DNA of 64,000 nucleotides from Nonomuraea coxensis DSM 45129 (lineage in GTDB: Bacteria > Actinomycetota > Actinomycetes > Streptosporangiales > Streptosporangiaceae): NCBI RefSeq assembly GCF_019397265.1, contig NZ_CP068985.1, forward strand, positions 7,165,001 through 7,229,000, in the 5' to 3' direction. Position numbers and translations under genes: made by a program. The notes beneath the pieces were generated by a model. It searched no databases, had not been told where the DNA came from, and worked only from the letters and a program-made list of their open reading frames with translations. Of this stretch, positions 18,280 through 27,054 are shown piece by piece. Each line of letters starts with the position of its first letter. The stretch's first letter is position 1.

Positions 18280-19034
18280 AGCACCTGCCCCAGGAACGCG
18301 CGGGTGCGCTCGTGGCGCGGACGGGAAAGCACCTCGCGCGGAGGCCCCTCCTCCACGATCACTCCGTCGTCGATGAACACCAGGTGATCACCTGCCTCCC
18401 GGGCGAAACCCATCTCGTGCGTCACCACGATCATTGTCATGCCGCTGGCGGCCAGATCCCGCATCACCGCCAGCACCTCCTGCACCAGTTCAGGGTCCAG
18501 CGCGCTGGTCGGCTCGTCGAACAGCATCACCTTCGGGTTCATCGCCAGGCTCCTGGCGATCGCGACCCGCTGCTGCTGCCCGCCCGACAGCTGGGCGGGG
18601 TAGTGGTGGGCGCGATCGGCCAGCCCCACCCGCTCCAGCAGCTCGCCCGCCTGCTCGGCAGCGGCGGCGCGCGAGGCGCGCAGCACCGTGCGGGGGCCCT
18701 CCATGACGTTCTGCAGCGCCGTCATGTGCGGGAAGAGGTGGAAGCGCTGGAACACCATGCCGATCTTCTGCCGCTGCCCGCAGAGCTCGTCGGGCCGCAG
18801 AAGGTGCAGCCTGTCGCCGTGCTCGCGGAAGCCGATCAGCCGGCCGTCCACCCAGATGCGGCCGGAGTCGATCGTCTCCAGCCGGTTCACGCAGCGCAGC
18901 AGGGTGGACTTGCCGGATCCCGAGGGGCCGACGACGCAGACGACGCCGCCCTCAGGCACGTCCAGGCTGACGCCCTTGAGTACTTCCAGCGTGCCGTACC
19001 GCTTGCGGACGGACTGGATGCGCACCATGCTCAC
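18276..19034 (-). CDS. Polar amino-acid ABC importer ATPase (GlnQ/HisP type)
   Basis: ATP-binding subunit of 252 aa. Walker A GPSGSGKST, Q-loop VFQRFHLFPHMTALQNV, signature LSGGQQQRVAIARSLA, Walker B VMLFDEPTSALDPE and His-switch VVTHEMGFAREAGD are all present, and the whole is a close fit to amino-acid importers. The GTG start at 19034 overlaps the permease stop; an internal ATG at 19028 is an alternative. It works with the permease and binding protein encoded just upstream. Confidence 0.93.
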   Translation of the reverse strand: MSMVRIQSVRKRYGTLEVLKGVSLDVPEGGVVCVVGPSGSGKSTLLRCVNRLETIDSGRIWVDGRLIGFREHGDRLHLLRPDELCGQRQKIGMVFQRFHLFPHMTALQNVMEGPRTVLRASRAAAAEQAGELLERVGLADRAHHYPAQLSGGQQQRVAIARSLAMNPKVMLFDEPTSALDPELVQEVLAVMRDLAASGMTMIVVTHEMGFAREAGDHLVFIDDGVIVEEGPPREVLSRPRHERTRAFLGQVL

Positions 19035-19867
19035 GACCGCTCACCTCGCGCGAACCGCTTCTCCAGGAAGTGCTGGCCGACACTGGCCACGCTGGTCAGC
19101 ACCAGATACCACATCGACGCCACGATCAGCAGCGCGATCACCTCGAAGTTGCCCAGGTAGATGCGCTGGGCCACGGTCAGCAGCTCCGCGCCCGCGATCA
19201 CCGACACCATGGAGGTCGTCTTCAGCATCGAGACGAACTGGTTGCCCGTCGGCGGGATGATCACCCGCATCGCCTGCGGCAGCACCACCCGGCGCAGAAT
19301 CTGCCTGTGCGACATGCCCAGCGCCTCGGCCGCCTCCTGCTGGCCGGGGTCCACTGAGCGGATGCCCGCCCGTACGATCTCGGCCATGTAGGCGCCCTCG
19401 TTGATCGTCAGACCCAACGCCGCCGCCACGAACGGCGTCACCAGTGCGTTGGCCTGCCATTCCACGAACATCGGCCCGCCGAACGGGATCCCGACCCCGA
19501 TCATCGGGAACACCAGCCCGATGTTGAACCAGAAGATCAGCTGCACCAGCAGGGGCGTGCCGCGGAAGAACCACGTGTACAGCCCCGCCGCGCCGCGCAG
19601 CACTGAGTTGTCCGACAGCTGCATCACCGCCGCGAGCACGCCCAGCGCCACGCCGAGGACCATCGACAGGAGCGTCAGCGCGATCGTCACACCGAGCCCG
19701 CCCAGCACCCGTCCGTCGAACAGGTGCTCGACGACCACGTCCCAGTGCAGGTTCTCGTTCACGATGATCGTGTAGGCGAACCAGATCAGCACCAGGCCCG
19801 CGGCGGCCCCGGCCACCATCCGGCCAGGCCGCCGCGGCTTGACGGCGTTGATGGGGAGTTCGGTCAT
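19031..19867 (-). CDS. Polar amino-acid ABC importer permease
   Basis: Membrane subunit of 278 aa, HisMQ/GlnP family. It has about five hydrophobic segments (AGAAAGLVLIWFAYTIIV; GLGVTIALTLLSMVLGVALG). The ATPase-contacting EAA loop is EAAEALGMSHRQILRRVVLP, and TWFFRGTPLLVQL is a family-typical motif. ATG 19867 overlaps the stop of the binding-protein gene (ATGA). Confidence 0.92.
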   Translation of the reverse strand: MTELPINAVKPRRPGRMVAGAAAGLVLIWFAYTIIVNENLHWDVVVEHLFDGRVLGGLGVTIALTLLSMVLGVALGVLAAVMQLSDNSVLRGAAGLYTWFFRGTPLLVQLIFWFNIGLVFPMIGVGIPFGGPMFVEWQANALVTPFVAAALGLTINEGAYMAEIVRAGIRSVDPGQQEAAEALGMSHRQILRRVVLPQAMRVIIPPTGNQFVSMLKTTSMVSVIAGAELLTVAQRIYLGNFEVIALLIVASMWYLVLTSVASVGQHFLEKRFARGERS

Positions 19868-20742
19868 GACGCGCCGGTGTTGATGGTGATCTTCGGTAGC
19901 GCGTTGGCGCCCGTGCCGTACTTCTCCAGGATCTGCTTGTACTCGCCGCTGTCGACCAGTTCCTGCAGCGCCTTGGCCACCGCGTCGCGCAGCGCGGGGT
20001 TGCGTTTGTCGATCGCGATGCCCCACGGGCCGGCGTCGTACTGCTCGGGCAGCACGTCGTACTTGCCGGTCTCCTTGGCGTACATGTGGCCGACGGGTGA
20101 GTCGACGATCGTGGCCACGCTGCGGCCGGAGTCGATCGTCAGCAGGCCGGTGGGGGCGTCCTCGCTCTGCATGATCTGCATCTTCTGCGCACACTTGTCG
20201 TTCTGCCGCAGGCCGATGTCCAGGTTCGAGCTGCCCTTGGCCAGCACGACCTTCTTGCCGCACAGGTCCTCGAGCGACTTGATGCCCTCGGGGTTGCCCT
20301 TCTTGACCATGATCGAGCCGCCGGCGTTGAAGTAGTCGACGAAGTCGACCGCCTTGCGGCGCTGCTCGGTGTCGCTCAGCGAGGACATGGCGATGTCCCA
20401 GCGGCCCGACTGCAGGCCGGGGATGAGCCCGTCGAAGGCGGCGTTCGTCGTCGTCACCTTCAGTCCGAGCCGTCCGGCGATCGCCGCCGCCAGGTCGATG
20501 TCCACGCCGGTCAGCTCCTGCGTGCCCGGCTTGTACATCTCCATCGGCGGATAACCCTCAGAGGTCGCCATCCGCAGCTCGCCCGACTTCCGGACCTGTT
20601 CGGGTACGAGCTCTTTGGCGCTCTTGCCCGCGGCCGAGGGATCCGTGCGCGCCGCCGTGCCGGAGGTGGACCTGCCGCAGCCCGCGGACACGGCACAGAC
20701 TGCGATCATCGCGATGACCAGGTGTTTTCGCATGGCGGACAT
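19864..20742 (-). CDS. Amino-acid ABC importer substrate-binding lipoprotein
   Basis: Solute-binding protein of 292 aa (SBP_bac_3). A lipoprotein signal ends in the lipobox VSAGC, so it is anchored outside the membrane. The domain opens SGELRMATSEGYPPMEM and GVDIDLAAAIAGRLGLKV, with the ligand-binding AFDGLIPGLQSGRWDIAMSS, typical of polar amino-acid binders. It is first gene of the five-gene overlapping operon. The start ATG 20742 gives the short basic n-region; neither it nor ATG 20733 has a clear ribosome site. A co-transcribed D-aminoacylase suggests the ligand is an acylated or D-amino acid (inference). Confidence 0.9.
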   Translation of the reverse strand: MSAMRKHLVIAMIAVCAVSAGCGRSTSGTAARTDPSAAGKSAKELVPEQVRKSGELRMATSEGYPPMEMYKPGTQELTGVDIDLAAAIAGRLGLKVTTTNAAFDGLIPGLQSGRWDIAMSSLSDTEQRRKAVDFVDYFNAGGSIMVKKGNPEGIKSLEDLCGKKVVLAKGSSNLDIGLRQNDKCAQKMQIMQSEDAPTGLLTIDSGRSVATIVDSPVGHMYAKETGKYDVLPEQYDAGPWGIAIDKRNPALRDAVAKALQELVDSGEYKQILEKYGTGANALPKITINTGAS

Positions 20743-20855
20743 GGTGACGGCCGGTGCGCGGCGAGCCCAACGAACGTGCAGCCTTCTGGCGCTGACCCTC
20801 AAATTCGTCGATGCTCATGAAGATCTGGATGAATCAGTCTTTAGGGTGTGCGGCC

Positions 20856-22073
20856 ATGACCATCTGGCCCCGTACCGCCACCTGGACCAGCGGCGAGCTG
20901 CACCTGGGCGGCCTGCCCGCCACGGAGCTCGCACAACGCCACGGAACCCCTGCCTACCTGCTGGACAGGGCCGACTTCGAGGCCCGCTGCCGCGCCTGGC
21001 TCGACGCGCTGCCCGACGGCGACGTCCACTATGGCGGCAAGGCGTTCCTGTGCCCCGAGGTGGTTCGCTGGCTCGCCGACCTGGGGCTGTCCCTGGACGT
21101 GTGCACCGGCGGCGAGCTCGCGGTCGCCATGGCCGGCGGCATGCCGCCCGAGCGGGTGGTCTTCCACGGGAACAACAAGTCCCTCGACGAGCTGCGCCGC
21201 GCCGTGGAGTGGGGGATCGGCTGCATCGTCATCGACTCCTTCGCCGAGCTCGATCGGCTCACCTCGCTCGGCGCCCGCCAGCGGGTCATGATCCGCGTCA
21301 CCCCCGGCGTGGACGCCGCCACCCACAAGGCCATCGCCACCGGCGGTGAAGACTCCAAGTTCGGCTTCTCCCTGTCCAACGGCGACGCGCTGCGCGCCGT
21401 ACGCGCCGTCAGGGACACGCCGGGACTCGAGCTGTACGGCCTGCACTCCCACATCGGATCCCAGCTCTTCGACACCGAGGGCTTCGCCCTGGCGGCCCGG
21501 CGCATGGCCGACTTCGCCGGCAGCGTCGGCGTCACCCGCCTCGACCTCGGCGGCGGGCTGGGCGTCGCCTACCGGCCGGGCGACCCGGAGCCGCCCACCC
21601 CGTCCGACGTGGTCGCGGCCCTGCGCAAGGAGGTCGGCGGGCTCGACCTCGCCGTCGAACCCGGCCGCTCCATCGCCGGGCCCACCACAGTCGCCCTTTA
21701 CCGGGTCGGCACCGTCAAAGGGACCTACGTCAGCGTCGACGGCGGCATGAGTGACAACCCGCGGCCCGCCATGTACGGCTCGCCGTACACCGCCGTGCTC
21801 GCCTCCCGCGCCTCGGACGCGCCGCTCGAACGGGTGGACGTGGTCGGCAAGCACTGCGAGAGCGGCGACTACCTCGTGCGCGACATCCCGCTGCCCGGCG
21901 ACCTGCGCCCGGGAGATCTGCTCGCCGTGCCCGTGTCAGGGGCCTACCAGCGCTCGATGGCCAGCAACTACAACCACGTGCCGAGACCGCCCGTGATCGC
22001 CGTGTTCGAGGGGGCCGACCGGGTGATCGTCCGCAGGGAGACCGAGGAAGACCTGCTGCGGTTGTATGTGTGA
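20856..22073 (+). CDS. lysA: Diaminopimelate decarboxylase-type PLP enzyme
   Basis: Fold-type III PLP decarboxylase of 405 aa. The PLP lysine is in VHYGGKAFL; other motifs are LHSHIGSQL, the glycine-rich DLGGGLGVAY, VEPGRSIAGP (phosphate binding) and the CESGD of the active-site partner loop. Diaminopimelate decarboxylase converts meso-DAP to L-lysine by acting on the D-centre. Actinomycetes usually keep the biosynthetic lysA near argS/hom/thr; here it is divergent from a D-amino-acid uptake and deacylation operon, so this may be a second, catabolic copy (inference). Decarboxylases of ornithine or nonstandard substrates share this fold. ATG 20856 follows TTAGGG at 20841-20846. Confidence 0.8.
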   Translation: MTIWPRTATWTSGELHLGGLPATELAQRHGTPAYLLDRADFEARCRAWLDALPDGDVHYGGKAFLCPEVVRWLADLGLSLDVCTGGELAVAMAGGMPPERVVFHGNNKSLDELRRAVEWGIGCIVIDSFAELDRLTSLGARQRVMIRVTPGVDAATHKAIATGGEDSKFGFSLSNGDALRAVRAVRDTPGLELYGLHSHIGSQLFDTEGFALAARRMADFAGSVGVTRLDLGGGLGVAYRPGDPEPPTPSDVVAALRKEVGGLDLAVEPGRSIAGPTTVALYRVGTVKGTYVSVDGGMSDNPRPAMYGSPYTAVLASRASDAPLERVDVVGKHCESGDYLVRDIPLPGDLRPGDLLAVPVSGAYQRSMASNYNHVPRPPVIAVFEGADRVIVRRETEEDLLRLYV

Positions 22074-22225
22074 CAGATGTGACTGGGGGGCAGCTTGAGG
22101 GCTCCCCCGCCGCCGCTGTCGTCCTCGCGCGCAGCCGTCTCCCACCGGCGATCCGGCGGACGCCTGTAACTCGGTTTCGTGCCGTGAGCTGGGGCCTTGC
22201 ATCGGAGGGCGACCTGTCTCGCACG

Positions 22226-22369
22226 CTGCACGACCTGCGGCACGGCGCCGCCACGCTGACGCCGGCCGCGCATACCGGCCTGAAGGTGCAGGCGATGCTC
22301 GGGCATGCCGGCGTCGTGCTGACCGCCGGCGCCGGGCTGGCAGACTCTGGAGGTTCTCTGCGCGGGTGA
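22226..22369 (+). pseudogene. Tyrosine recombinase C-terminal relic
   Basis: About 48 codons match the catalytic C-terminus of a phage/AICE integrase: LHDLRHGAATLTPAAHTG, then QAMLGHAGVVLTAG. The Arg (DLRH) and His (LGH) boxes are there, but the nucleophile Tyr, normally in a LTADTYTS-like context, is replaced (LTAGAGLAD). There is no integrase N-terminus upstream: lysA ends at 22073 and 150 bp of unrelated sequence precede it. It is a decayed fragment, evidence of an old integration. Confidence 0.7.
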
Positions 22370-22379
22370 AGGGGGCGGA

Positions 22380-22841
22380 TCACGCGACGGCGGTCACCAC
22401 GATGCCGACCTCCACGGGGCTGTCCAGCGGAAGCCGGGCCGCGCCGACGTTGGTGCGGACGTGACGGCCGGCGTCTCCGAAGATGTCCACCAGGAGGGTG
22501 CTGGCGCCGTCGAGCACGGCCGGGTGCCCGGTGAAGCCGGGGCCGCAGGCGATGTGCCCGGTGACGCTGAGCACCCGGGCGATGCGGTCGACACCGCCCA
22601 GGAGCGCCGCGGCCGCGGCGACGGCGTTCAGGGCCGCCTGGCGGGTCAGGGCTGTGGCCTGCGTCACGGTGACGTCCACGCCGACCAGCCCGGTCAGCGG
22701 CAGTGCGCCGTCGACGAAGGGGAGCTGGCCGGTGGTGATCACCAGATCGCCGTGCCGGACCGCGGGGACGTACGCCCCCGCGGCCGCGGGCACGTCGGGC
22801 AGCGTCAGGCCCAGGGCGGCGAGCCGCTCGGACGGCGACAT
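22380..22841 (-). CDS. RidA/YjgF-family protein
   Basis: Protein of 153 aa in the RidA (YjgF/YER057c) group. Typical patterns are LVITTGQLPFVDG near the N-terminus and a later conserved Arg/Gly core (GHIACGPGFTGHPAVLDGAS; LPLDSPVEVGIVVTAV). RidA proteins hydrolyse reactive enamine/imine intermediates, but this divergent clade lacks a clean version of the catalytic RxxR region, so activity is uncertain. It is the last gene of the 5-oxoprolinase operon; its ATG overlaps the pxpC stop (TGATG). Confidence 0.8.
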   Translation of the reverse strand: MSPSERLAALGLTLPDVPAAAGAYVPAVRHGDLVITTGQLPFVDGALPLTGLVGVDVTVTQATALTRQAALNAVAAAAALLGGVDRIARVLSVTGHIACGPGFTGHPAVLDGASTLLVDIFGDAGRHVRTNVGAARLPLDSPVEVGIVVTAVA

Positions 22842-23815
22842 CAGCGAGCCCCCTCCAACGCCTCGCGCAGCCTGGCGGCCTGGGCCCGGTCGTCGGCGCG
22901 CGCCTGCAGCGCCTCGTCGAGGGTCACCGGCACGAACCGGGTGCGCGTTCCCGGCGAGCACTGCGCGACCCTGTTCAGGTCGGCGCTGATCACCGTCGCG
23001 ACCATCGCGTAGCCGCCGCCGGAGACCGCGTCGCGGTGCAGGATGATCGGCTCGACTCCGCCGGGCACCTGGATCGAACCGATCGGGTATCCGGCGTCCA
23101 CGATGTTGGAGGGGTCGGATCCCGCGCCGAACGGCTGGATCCGCTCCTCCCACTCCAGGACGGGACCCGAATACCGGAAACCGGTGCGGTCCGCGACCGG
23201 GGTGAGCGTCCACTCCGACTCCAGCAGGCAGTGCCGGCCCGCCTCGGTCAGCCGGTAGTCGTACAGGCCGAGCACGACCCGGAGTTCGATCTCGCGGCTG
23301 TAGGCGGGGCGCAGCTCCTCGGGGACGGCGCTGCCAGGCCGGCCGTTCGCCCGGCCGACCGGGATCACGTCCCCCTTTCTCAGGTTCCTGCCCTGGAAGC
23401 CGCCGAAGCCGCCCAGCGCGTACGTGGACCTGCTGCCCAGCACCACGGGCACGTCGAACCCGCCGGCGACCGCGATGTAGATCCGCGCGCCCGCCTGCAG
23501 GAATCCGAAGCTCAGCTGGTCTCCCGCGGCGACGGGGAAGGACTCCCACTGCGGTGCGGGCGCGCCGTTGAGCAGCACCGGCATGGTGGCGCCGGTGACG
23601 GCCACCACCGTGGGTCCGTCGAACCGCAGCGCGGGCCCCATGTACGGAGCCTCGATTACGGCGACGTCGGGAGAGTTGCCGACGAGCAGGTTGGCCGTGA
23701 CGGCGGCGTGCAGGTCGGCCGCGCCCGATGGCGGGATGCCGACGCTGTAGTAGCCAGGCCGTCCCTGGTCCTGGATGCTGGAGGCCAGTCCGGGCTCGAT
23801 GATCTCAACTGCCAT
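22841..23815 (-). CDS. pxpC: 5-oxoprolinase subunit C (biotin-dependent carboxyltransferase domain family)
   Basis: Protein of 324 aa, the KipA / allophanate-hydrolase subunit 2 / AHS2 family. It opens IEPGLASSIQDQGRPGYYSV, then GIPPSGAADLHAAVTANLLV, followed by the family's IEAPYMGPAL and RIYIAVAGGFDVPVVLGSRS. With PxpA and PxpB it forms the ATP-dependent bacterial 5-oxoprolinase that opens pyroglutamate to glutamate. The ATG at 23815 overlaps pxpB by 11 bp, so the subunits are co-translated. Confidence 0.9.
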   Translation of the reverse strand: MAVEIIEPGLASSIQDQGRPGYYSVGIPPSGAADLHAAVTANLLVGNSPDVAVIEAPYMGPALRFDGPTVVAVTGATMPVLLNGAPAPQWESFPVAAGDQLSFGFLQAGARIYIAVAGGFDVPVVLGSRSTYALGGFGGFQGRNLRKGDVIPVGRANGRPGSAVPEELRPAYSREIELRVVLGLYDYRLTEAGRHCLLESEWTLTPVADRTGFRYSGPVLEWEERIQPFGAGSDPSNIVDAGYPIGSIQVPGGVEPIILHRDAVSGGGYAMVATVISADLNRVAQCSPGTRTRFVPVTLDEALQARADDRAQAARLREALEGAR

Positions 23816-24710
23816 AGAGGGCTCCCAGAAGTTCGGCGTTGTAACCGTCGGGGTCGGTCAGCAGGCGGTCCAGGTCGAAGGTGACCGGCCGCTGCCGGTA
23901 CCGGTAGGTGCCGGCCTCGACCTCCGCGCGGATGGCGTCGTACTCGGCGTTGTCGATGCTGCGGAACTTCACGATGTCGCCGGGGCGGAAGAACACCATG
24001 AAGTCCTTGAAGTCGGCGAGCCGCTGCTCCGGGTCGAAGATGGGCACGGGGGTGACGCCGAACATCTGGTAGCCGCCCGCGCCGCGTACCGAGTAGATGC
24101 ACGCGAAGCAGCCGCCGTGCCCGATGGTCAGCGCCGGGGTGTCGGTGCGCGGCCGCAGGTACTTGGGGAGCTCCAGCTGCCGTTCCTGCGGGACCATCTG
24201 GAACAGGAACGGCAGGCCGGCGACGAAGCCGACCATGGACGTGATCCATGGGGAACCGGAGTGGGCGTCGATGAACGCCTGGACCGAGTCCATGTCGTTC
24301 TCGACGGCGGCGAACTCGAGGTCGTTGCCCTCCGGCCGCTGGTGCCGGTCCCGGAACCTGGACCCGGTCTCGTTGGTGAACGGGTCGTCGTACCAGACCG
24401 GGACCTCGAAGATCCGGGTCTCGATGCTTCGGGCCGGTGCTCCGGCGACCTTCTCCTCGGCCGCCCGTACCGTCGCCTCGACCTCGGCGGGCGCCGCCAC
24501 GTCGGGGTCGAACCTGATCAGCAAGGACGCGTTCGCGGGACAGATGTCCACGATCCCGGGCAGCCGGTCGTCGTTCAGGACCTTCGACACCGCCATCGCG
24601 GTGAAGTTGACCTCAAGGCTCATGGCCTCGGCGAACTGGACGACCAGATATTCGTCGCCGCCCCAGGAGTATCGACTCTCGCCTGATCCACGCAAGATGT
24701 GCTCCTTCAC
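23805..24710 (-). CDS. pxpB: 5-oxoprolinase subunit B (KipI/AHS1 family)
   Basis: Protein of 301 aa with the AHS1/KipI fold: DEYLVVQFAEAMSLEVNF, then PGIVDICPANASLLIRFDPD, then VEVPVWYDD-like (FEVPVWYDDP) and FIDAHSGSPWITSMVGFVAG, GLPFLFQM. It is longer than the usual 220-240 aa, with an extra acidic segment around residues 105-150 (RFRDRHQRPEGNDLEF). GTG 24710 overlaps the biotin carboxylase stop (GTGA). PxpB pairs with PxpC in the oxoprolinase. Confidence 0.87.
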   Translation of the reverse strand: MKEHILRGSGESRYSWGGDEYLVVQFAEAMSLEVNFTAMAVSKVLNDDRLPGIVDICPANASLLIRFDPDVAAPAEVEATVRAAEEKVAGAPARSIETRIFEVPVWYDDPFTNETGSRFRDRHQRPEGNDLEFAAVENDMDSVQAFIDAHSGSPWITSMVGFVAGLPFLFQMVPQERQLELPKYLRPRTDTPALTIGHGGCFACIYSVRGAGGYQMFGVTPVPIFDPEQRLADFKDFMVFFRPGDIVKFRSIDNAEYDAIRAEVEAGTYRYRQRPVTFDLDRLLTDPDGYNAELLGALYGS

Positions 24711-26059
24711 TTGCCGGCGCCGCCGGCGATCCAGTCTTCAAGGAAGGTCGTGTGGTACCGGCCCTCGCGGAACTCCGCGACGTCGGTCACCCTGCGCAGG
24801 AATCCCGCGGTGGTGGCGACGCCTTCGATCTCGACCTCGTCCAGGGTCCGGGCCATCCGGGCGACCGCCGCCGGTCTGTCCTCCGCCCAGATGACGATCT
24901 TGGCGAGCAGGGAGTCGTAGAACGGGCTGATCTCGCTGCCCGGCCCGAAGCCCGAGTCGATGCGCACGAACGGACCACCCGGCAGCCGCATGGACGAGAT
25001 GACGCCGGGGCTGGGCATGAACCCGAAGTCGGGGTTCTCGGCGTTGAGCCGGACCTCGATGGCGTGGCCGCGGAACTCGACGTCCGGCTGGGCGAACGAC
25101 AGGGGAGCCCCGGAGGCCACGGTGAGCTGCTCACGGACCAGGTCGCGGCCGGTGACCATCTCGGTGACCGGGTGCTCCACCTGGATCCTGGTGTTCATCT
25201 CGATGAAGTAGAACTCCCCGCGCGCGGGGTCGTAGAGGAATTCGACGGTGCCGGCGCCCGAGTAGCCCGAGACCTTGGCCAGCGCGACGGCCGCCTCGGT
25301 CATCGCGGTGCGCACGTCCTCGGGCAGTCCGGGAGCGCCGGCCTCCTCGATCACCTTCTGCCGCCGCCGCTGCATCGAGCATTCGCGTTCGCCCAGGTGG
25401 ACGAAGTTCTGGCCGTCCCCGAACACCTGCACCTCGATGTGCCTGGCGTTCGGGACGAACCTTTCGATGTAGACCAGTCCGCTGCCGAAGGCCGCCTGGG
25501 CCTCCGCCATGGCGACGGGCAGCGCCTCGGTGAGCTCGGCGGCGTCGGCCACGACGCGGATGCCGCGCCCGCCGCCGCCGGCGGCGGCCTTGACCGCCAC
25601 CGGGTATCCGGCCTGCTCCGCCTCGGCCAGCGCTTCGGCCACGCTGTCGACGGGACCGTTGGAGCCGGGTACGGTCGGCACGCCCGCCGCCTCGGCGGCG
25701 GACCTCGCCCTGGCCTTGTCGCCCATCAGCCGGATCGTCTCCGCGGACGGGCCGACGAAGGTGAGCCTGGCCGCGGCGACCTTCTCGGCGAACTCGGCGC
25801 GCTCGGACAGGAAACCGTAGCCGGGGTGCACCGCGTCCGCGCCGAGGTCCACCGCCGCGGTGACGATGACGTCCATGTTCAGGTAGCTGCGGGACGCGGC
25901 CGGCGGGCCGATCAGCACCCGCTCGTCTGCCAGCTTGACGTGCAGAGCGTCCTGGTCGGCCTCGCTGTACACGGCTACGGTGCCGATCCCGAGTTCCCGA
26001 GCGGCCCGGATGACGCGAACCGCGATCTCGCCGCGGTTGGCGACAAGCAGCTTACGCAC
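24707..26059 (-). CDS. Biotin carboxylase (AccC-like)
   Basis: ATP-grasp biotin carboxylase, 450 aa. It begins KLLVANRGEIAVRVIRAARE and includes HPGYGFLSERAEFAE, the ATP-grasp glycine loop KAAAGGGGRGIRVV, IEVQVFGDGQNFVHLGEREC and EMNTRIQVEHPVTEMVTGRD, the full AccC signature set. It carboxylates biotin on the small carrier protein encoded 5 bp upstream. No acetyl/propionyl-CoA carboxyltransferase is nearby; instead PxpB/PxpC follow, whose family is named for similarity to biotin-dependent carboxyltransferase partners. The operon may therefore couple carboxylation to lactam opening (inference). Confidence 0.92.
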   Translation of the reverse strand: MRKLLVANRGEIAVRVIRAARELGIGTVAVYSEADQDALHVKLADERVLIGPPAASRSYLNMDVIVTAAVDLGADAVHPGYGFLSERAEFAEKVAAARLTFVGPSAETIRLMGDKARARSAAEAAGVPTVPGSNGPVDSVAEALAEAEQAGYPVAVKAAAGGGGRGIRVVADAAELTEALPVAMAEAQAAFGSGLVYIERFVPNARHIEVQVFGDGQNFVHLGERECSMQRRRQKVIEEAGAPGLPEDVRTAMTEAAVALAKVSGYSGAGTVEFLYDPARGEFYFIEMNTRIQVEHPVTEMVTGRDLVREQLTVASGAPLSFAQPDVEFRGHAIEVRLNAENPDFGFMPSPGVISSMRLPGGPFVRIDSGFGPGSEISPFYDSLLAKIVIWAEDRPAAVARMARTLDEVEIEGVATTAGFLRRVTDVAEFREGRYHTTFLEDWIAGGAGK

Positions 26060-26064
26060 CGCGA

Positions 26065-26310
26065 TCAGACCTCCTCGACGGTGAGGATGGGGTCCCCGGG
26101 GCCGATGATGCCTTCGTTCTCCGCGTGGATCTCCTTCACCGTGCCGTTCACGCCGGCCTTGACCTCGGCGAACTGCTTCATGACCTCCACCAGGCCGACG
26201 ACGGTGTCCGCGGCGACCACGGAGCCGACCTCGACGAAGGGCGGCTGTTCCGGTGCCGGCTTGGTGTAGAAGATGCCGGGAAGCGGAGACTGCACGACGT
26301 GCTCAGACAT
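26065..26310 (-). CDS. Biotin carboxyl carrier protein (biotinyl domain)
   Basis: Small protein of 81 aa consisting of little more than a biotinyl domain. The biotin-accepting Lys is in LVEVMKQFAEV, a variant of the usual (A/V)MKM. The hammerhead sheet is recognisable in SPLPGIFYTKP and GTVKEIHAENEGIIGPGD. The N-terminal linker typical of AccB is missing. It is encoded between pxpA (8-bp overlap) and the biotin carboxylase (5-bp gap), indicating that carrier and carboxylase form a dedicated pair. Confidence 0.9.
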   Translation of the reverse strand: MSEHVVQSPLPGIFYTKPAPEQPPFVEVGSVVAADTVVGLVEVMKQFAEVKAGVNGTVKEIHAENEGIIGPGDPILTVEEV

Positions 26311-27052
26311 GATTGGCCTTTCCGGACGCGGAGTCCTGCGAGTCGATGACGGTTCTGATGGCGGTGGCCACCTCGACGGCGTTCGGCGTGTCCGAGTGCA
26401 CACAGACCGTGTCGAACTTCATGGGGATCCGCTCCCCCGTAACGGCGATGGCCACACCCTCGGTAAGGGCAATGGTCATCCGCTCCACGGCGCGCTCGAC
26501 CGGGGTGGCGTGCGGCCGGCGGGCGATGATCAGCCCGCCGTCGGCCGCGTACTCGAGATCCACGTAGAACTCGGCGAGGAACGGGATGCCACGCGCGGCG
26601 GACACCCGCTCGTGGGCCGTGCCCGCCATTCCGAAGATCGGGACCTCGTACTGGGCTGCCACGTCGCAGACCGCGTCCATCAACGCCTCGTCCCGCGCGA
26701 CCATGCCGTACAGCGAGCCGTGCGGCTTGATGTGGTCGAGCGGCAGGCCGGCCGCGCCGAGGAAACCCGACAACGCGCCGACCTGGTACCGCACGATGTC
26801 ACGTACCTCGTCGGGGTAGAGCTTCATCTCGCGCCGGCCGAAGCCGATCAGGTCGGGCAACCCCGGGTGGGCGCCGACGGTGATCCCGGCGGCGGCCGCG
26901 TTCGTGACGGTCTCCCGGATCCCGCTGGGGTCGCCGGCGTGGAAGCCGCAGGCCACGTTCGCCGTGTCGATGAGGCCGAGCAGCGCCTGGTCGTTCCCGA
27001 AGGAGTGGATCCCGAGGGATTCTCCCATGTCAGAGTTGAGAGCGATCTTCAT
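26303..27052 (-). CDS. pxpA: 5-oxoprolinase subunit A (LamB/YcsF family)
   Basis: Protein of 249 aa, LamB/YcsF family: IALNSDMGESLGIHSFGNDQ, then TANVACGFHAGDPSGIRETV, GAHPGLPDLIGFGRREMKLY and HIKPHGSLYGMVARDE. In PxpABC it opens the pyroglutamate ring. I prefer ATG 27052 because GGAAAGG lies 7 nt upstream; a GTG at 27058 overlapping the permease stop is the alternative. It sits directly behind the importer permease, linking uptake to ring opening. Confidence 0.92.
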   Translation of the reverse strand: MKIALNSDMGESLGIHSFGNDQALLGLIDTANVACGFHAGDPSGIRETVTNAAAAGITVGAHPGLPDLIGFGRREMKLYPDEVRDIVRYQVGALSGFLGAAGLPLDHIKPHGSLYGMVARDEALMDAVCDVAAQYEVPIFGMAGTAHERVSAARGIPFLAEFYVDLEYAADGGLIIARRPHATPVERAVERMTIALTEGVAIAVTGERIPMKFDTVCVHSDTPNAVEVATAIRTVIDSQDSASGKANHV

Positions 27053-27054
27053 GT

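Noticed and set aside
22070..22225. Possible start of a gene overlapping lysA (GTG at 22070) leading into the integrase relic
   Set aside because: The first 50 codons match no integrase and have no ribosome site; only the last part is recognisable, so it is a relic rather than a gene.
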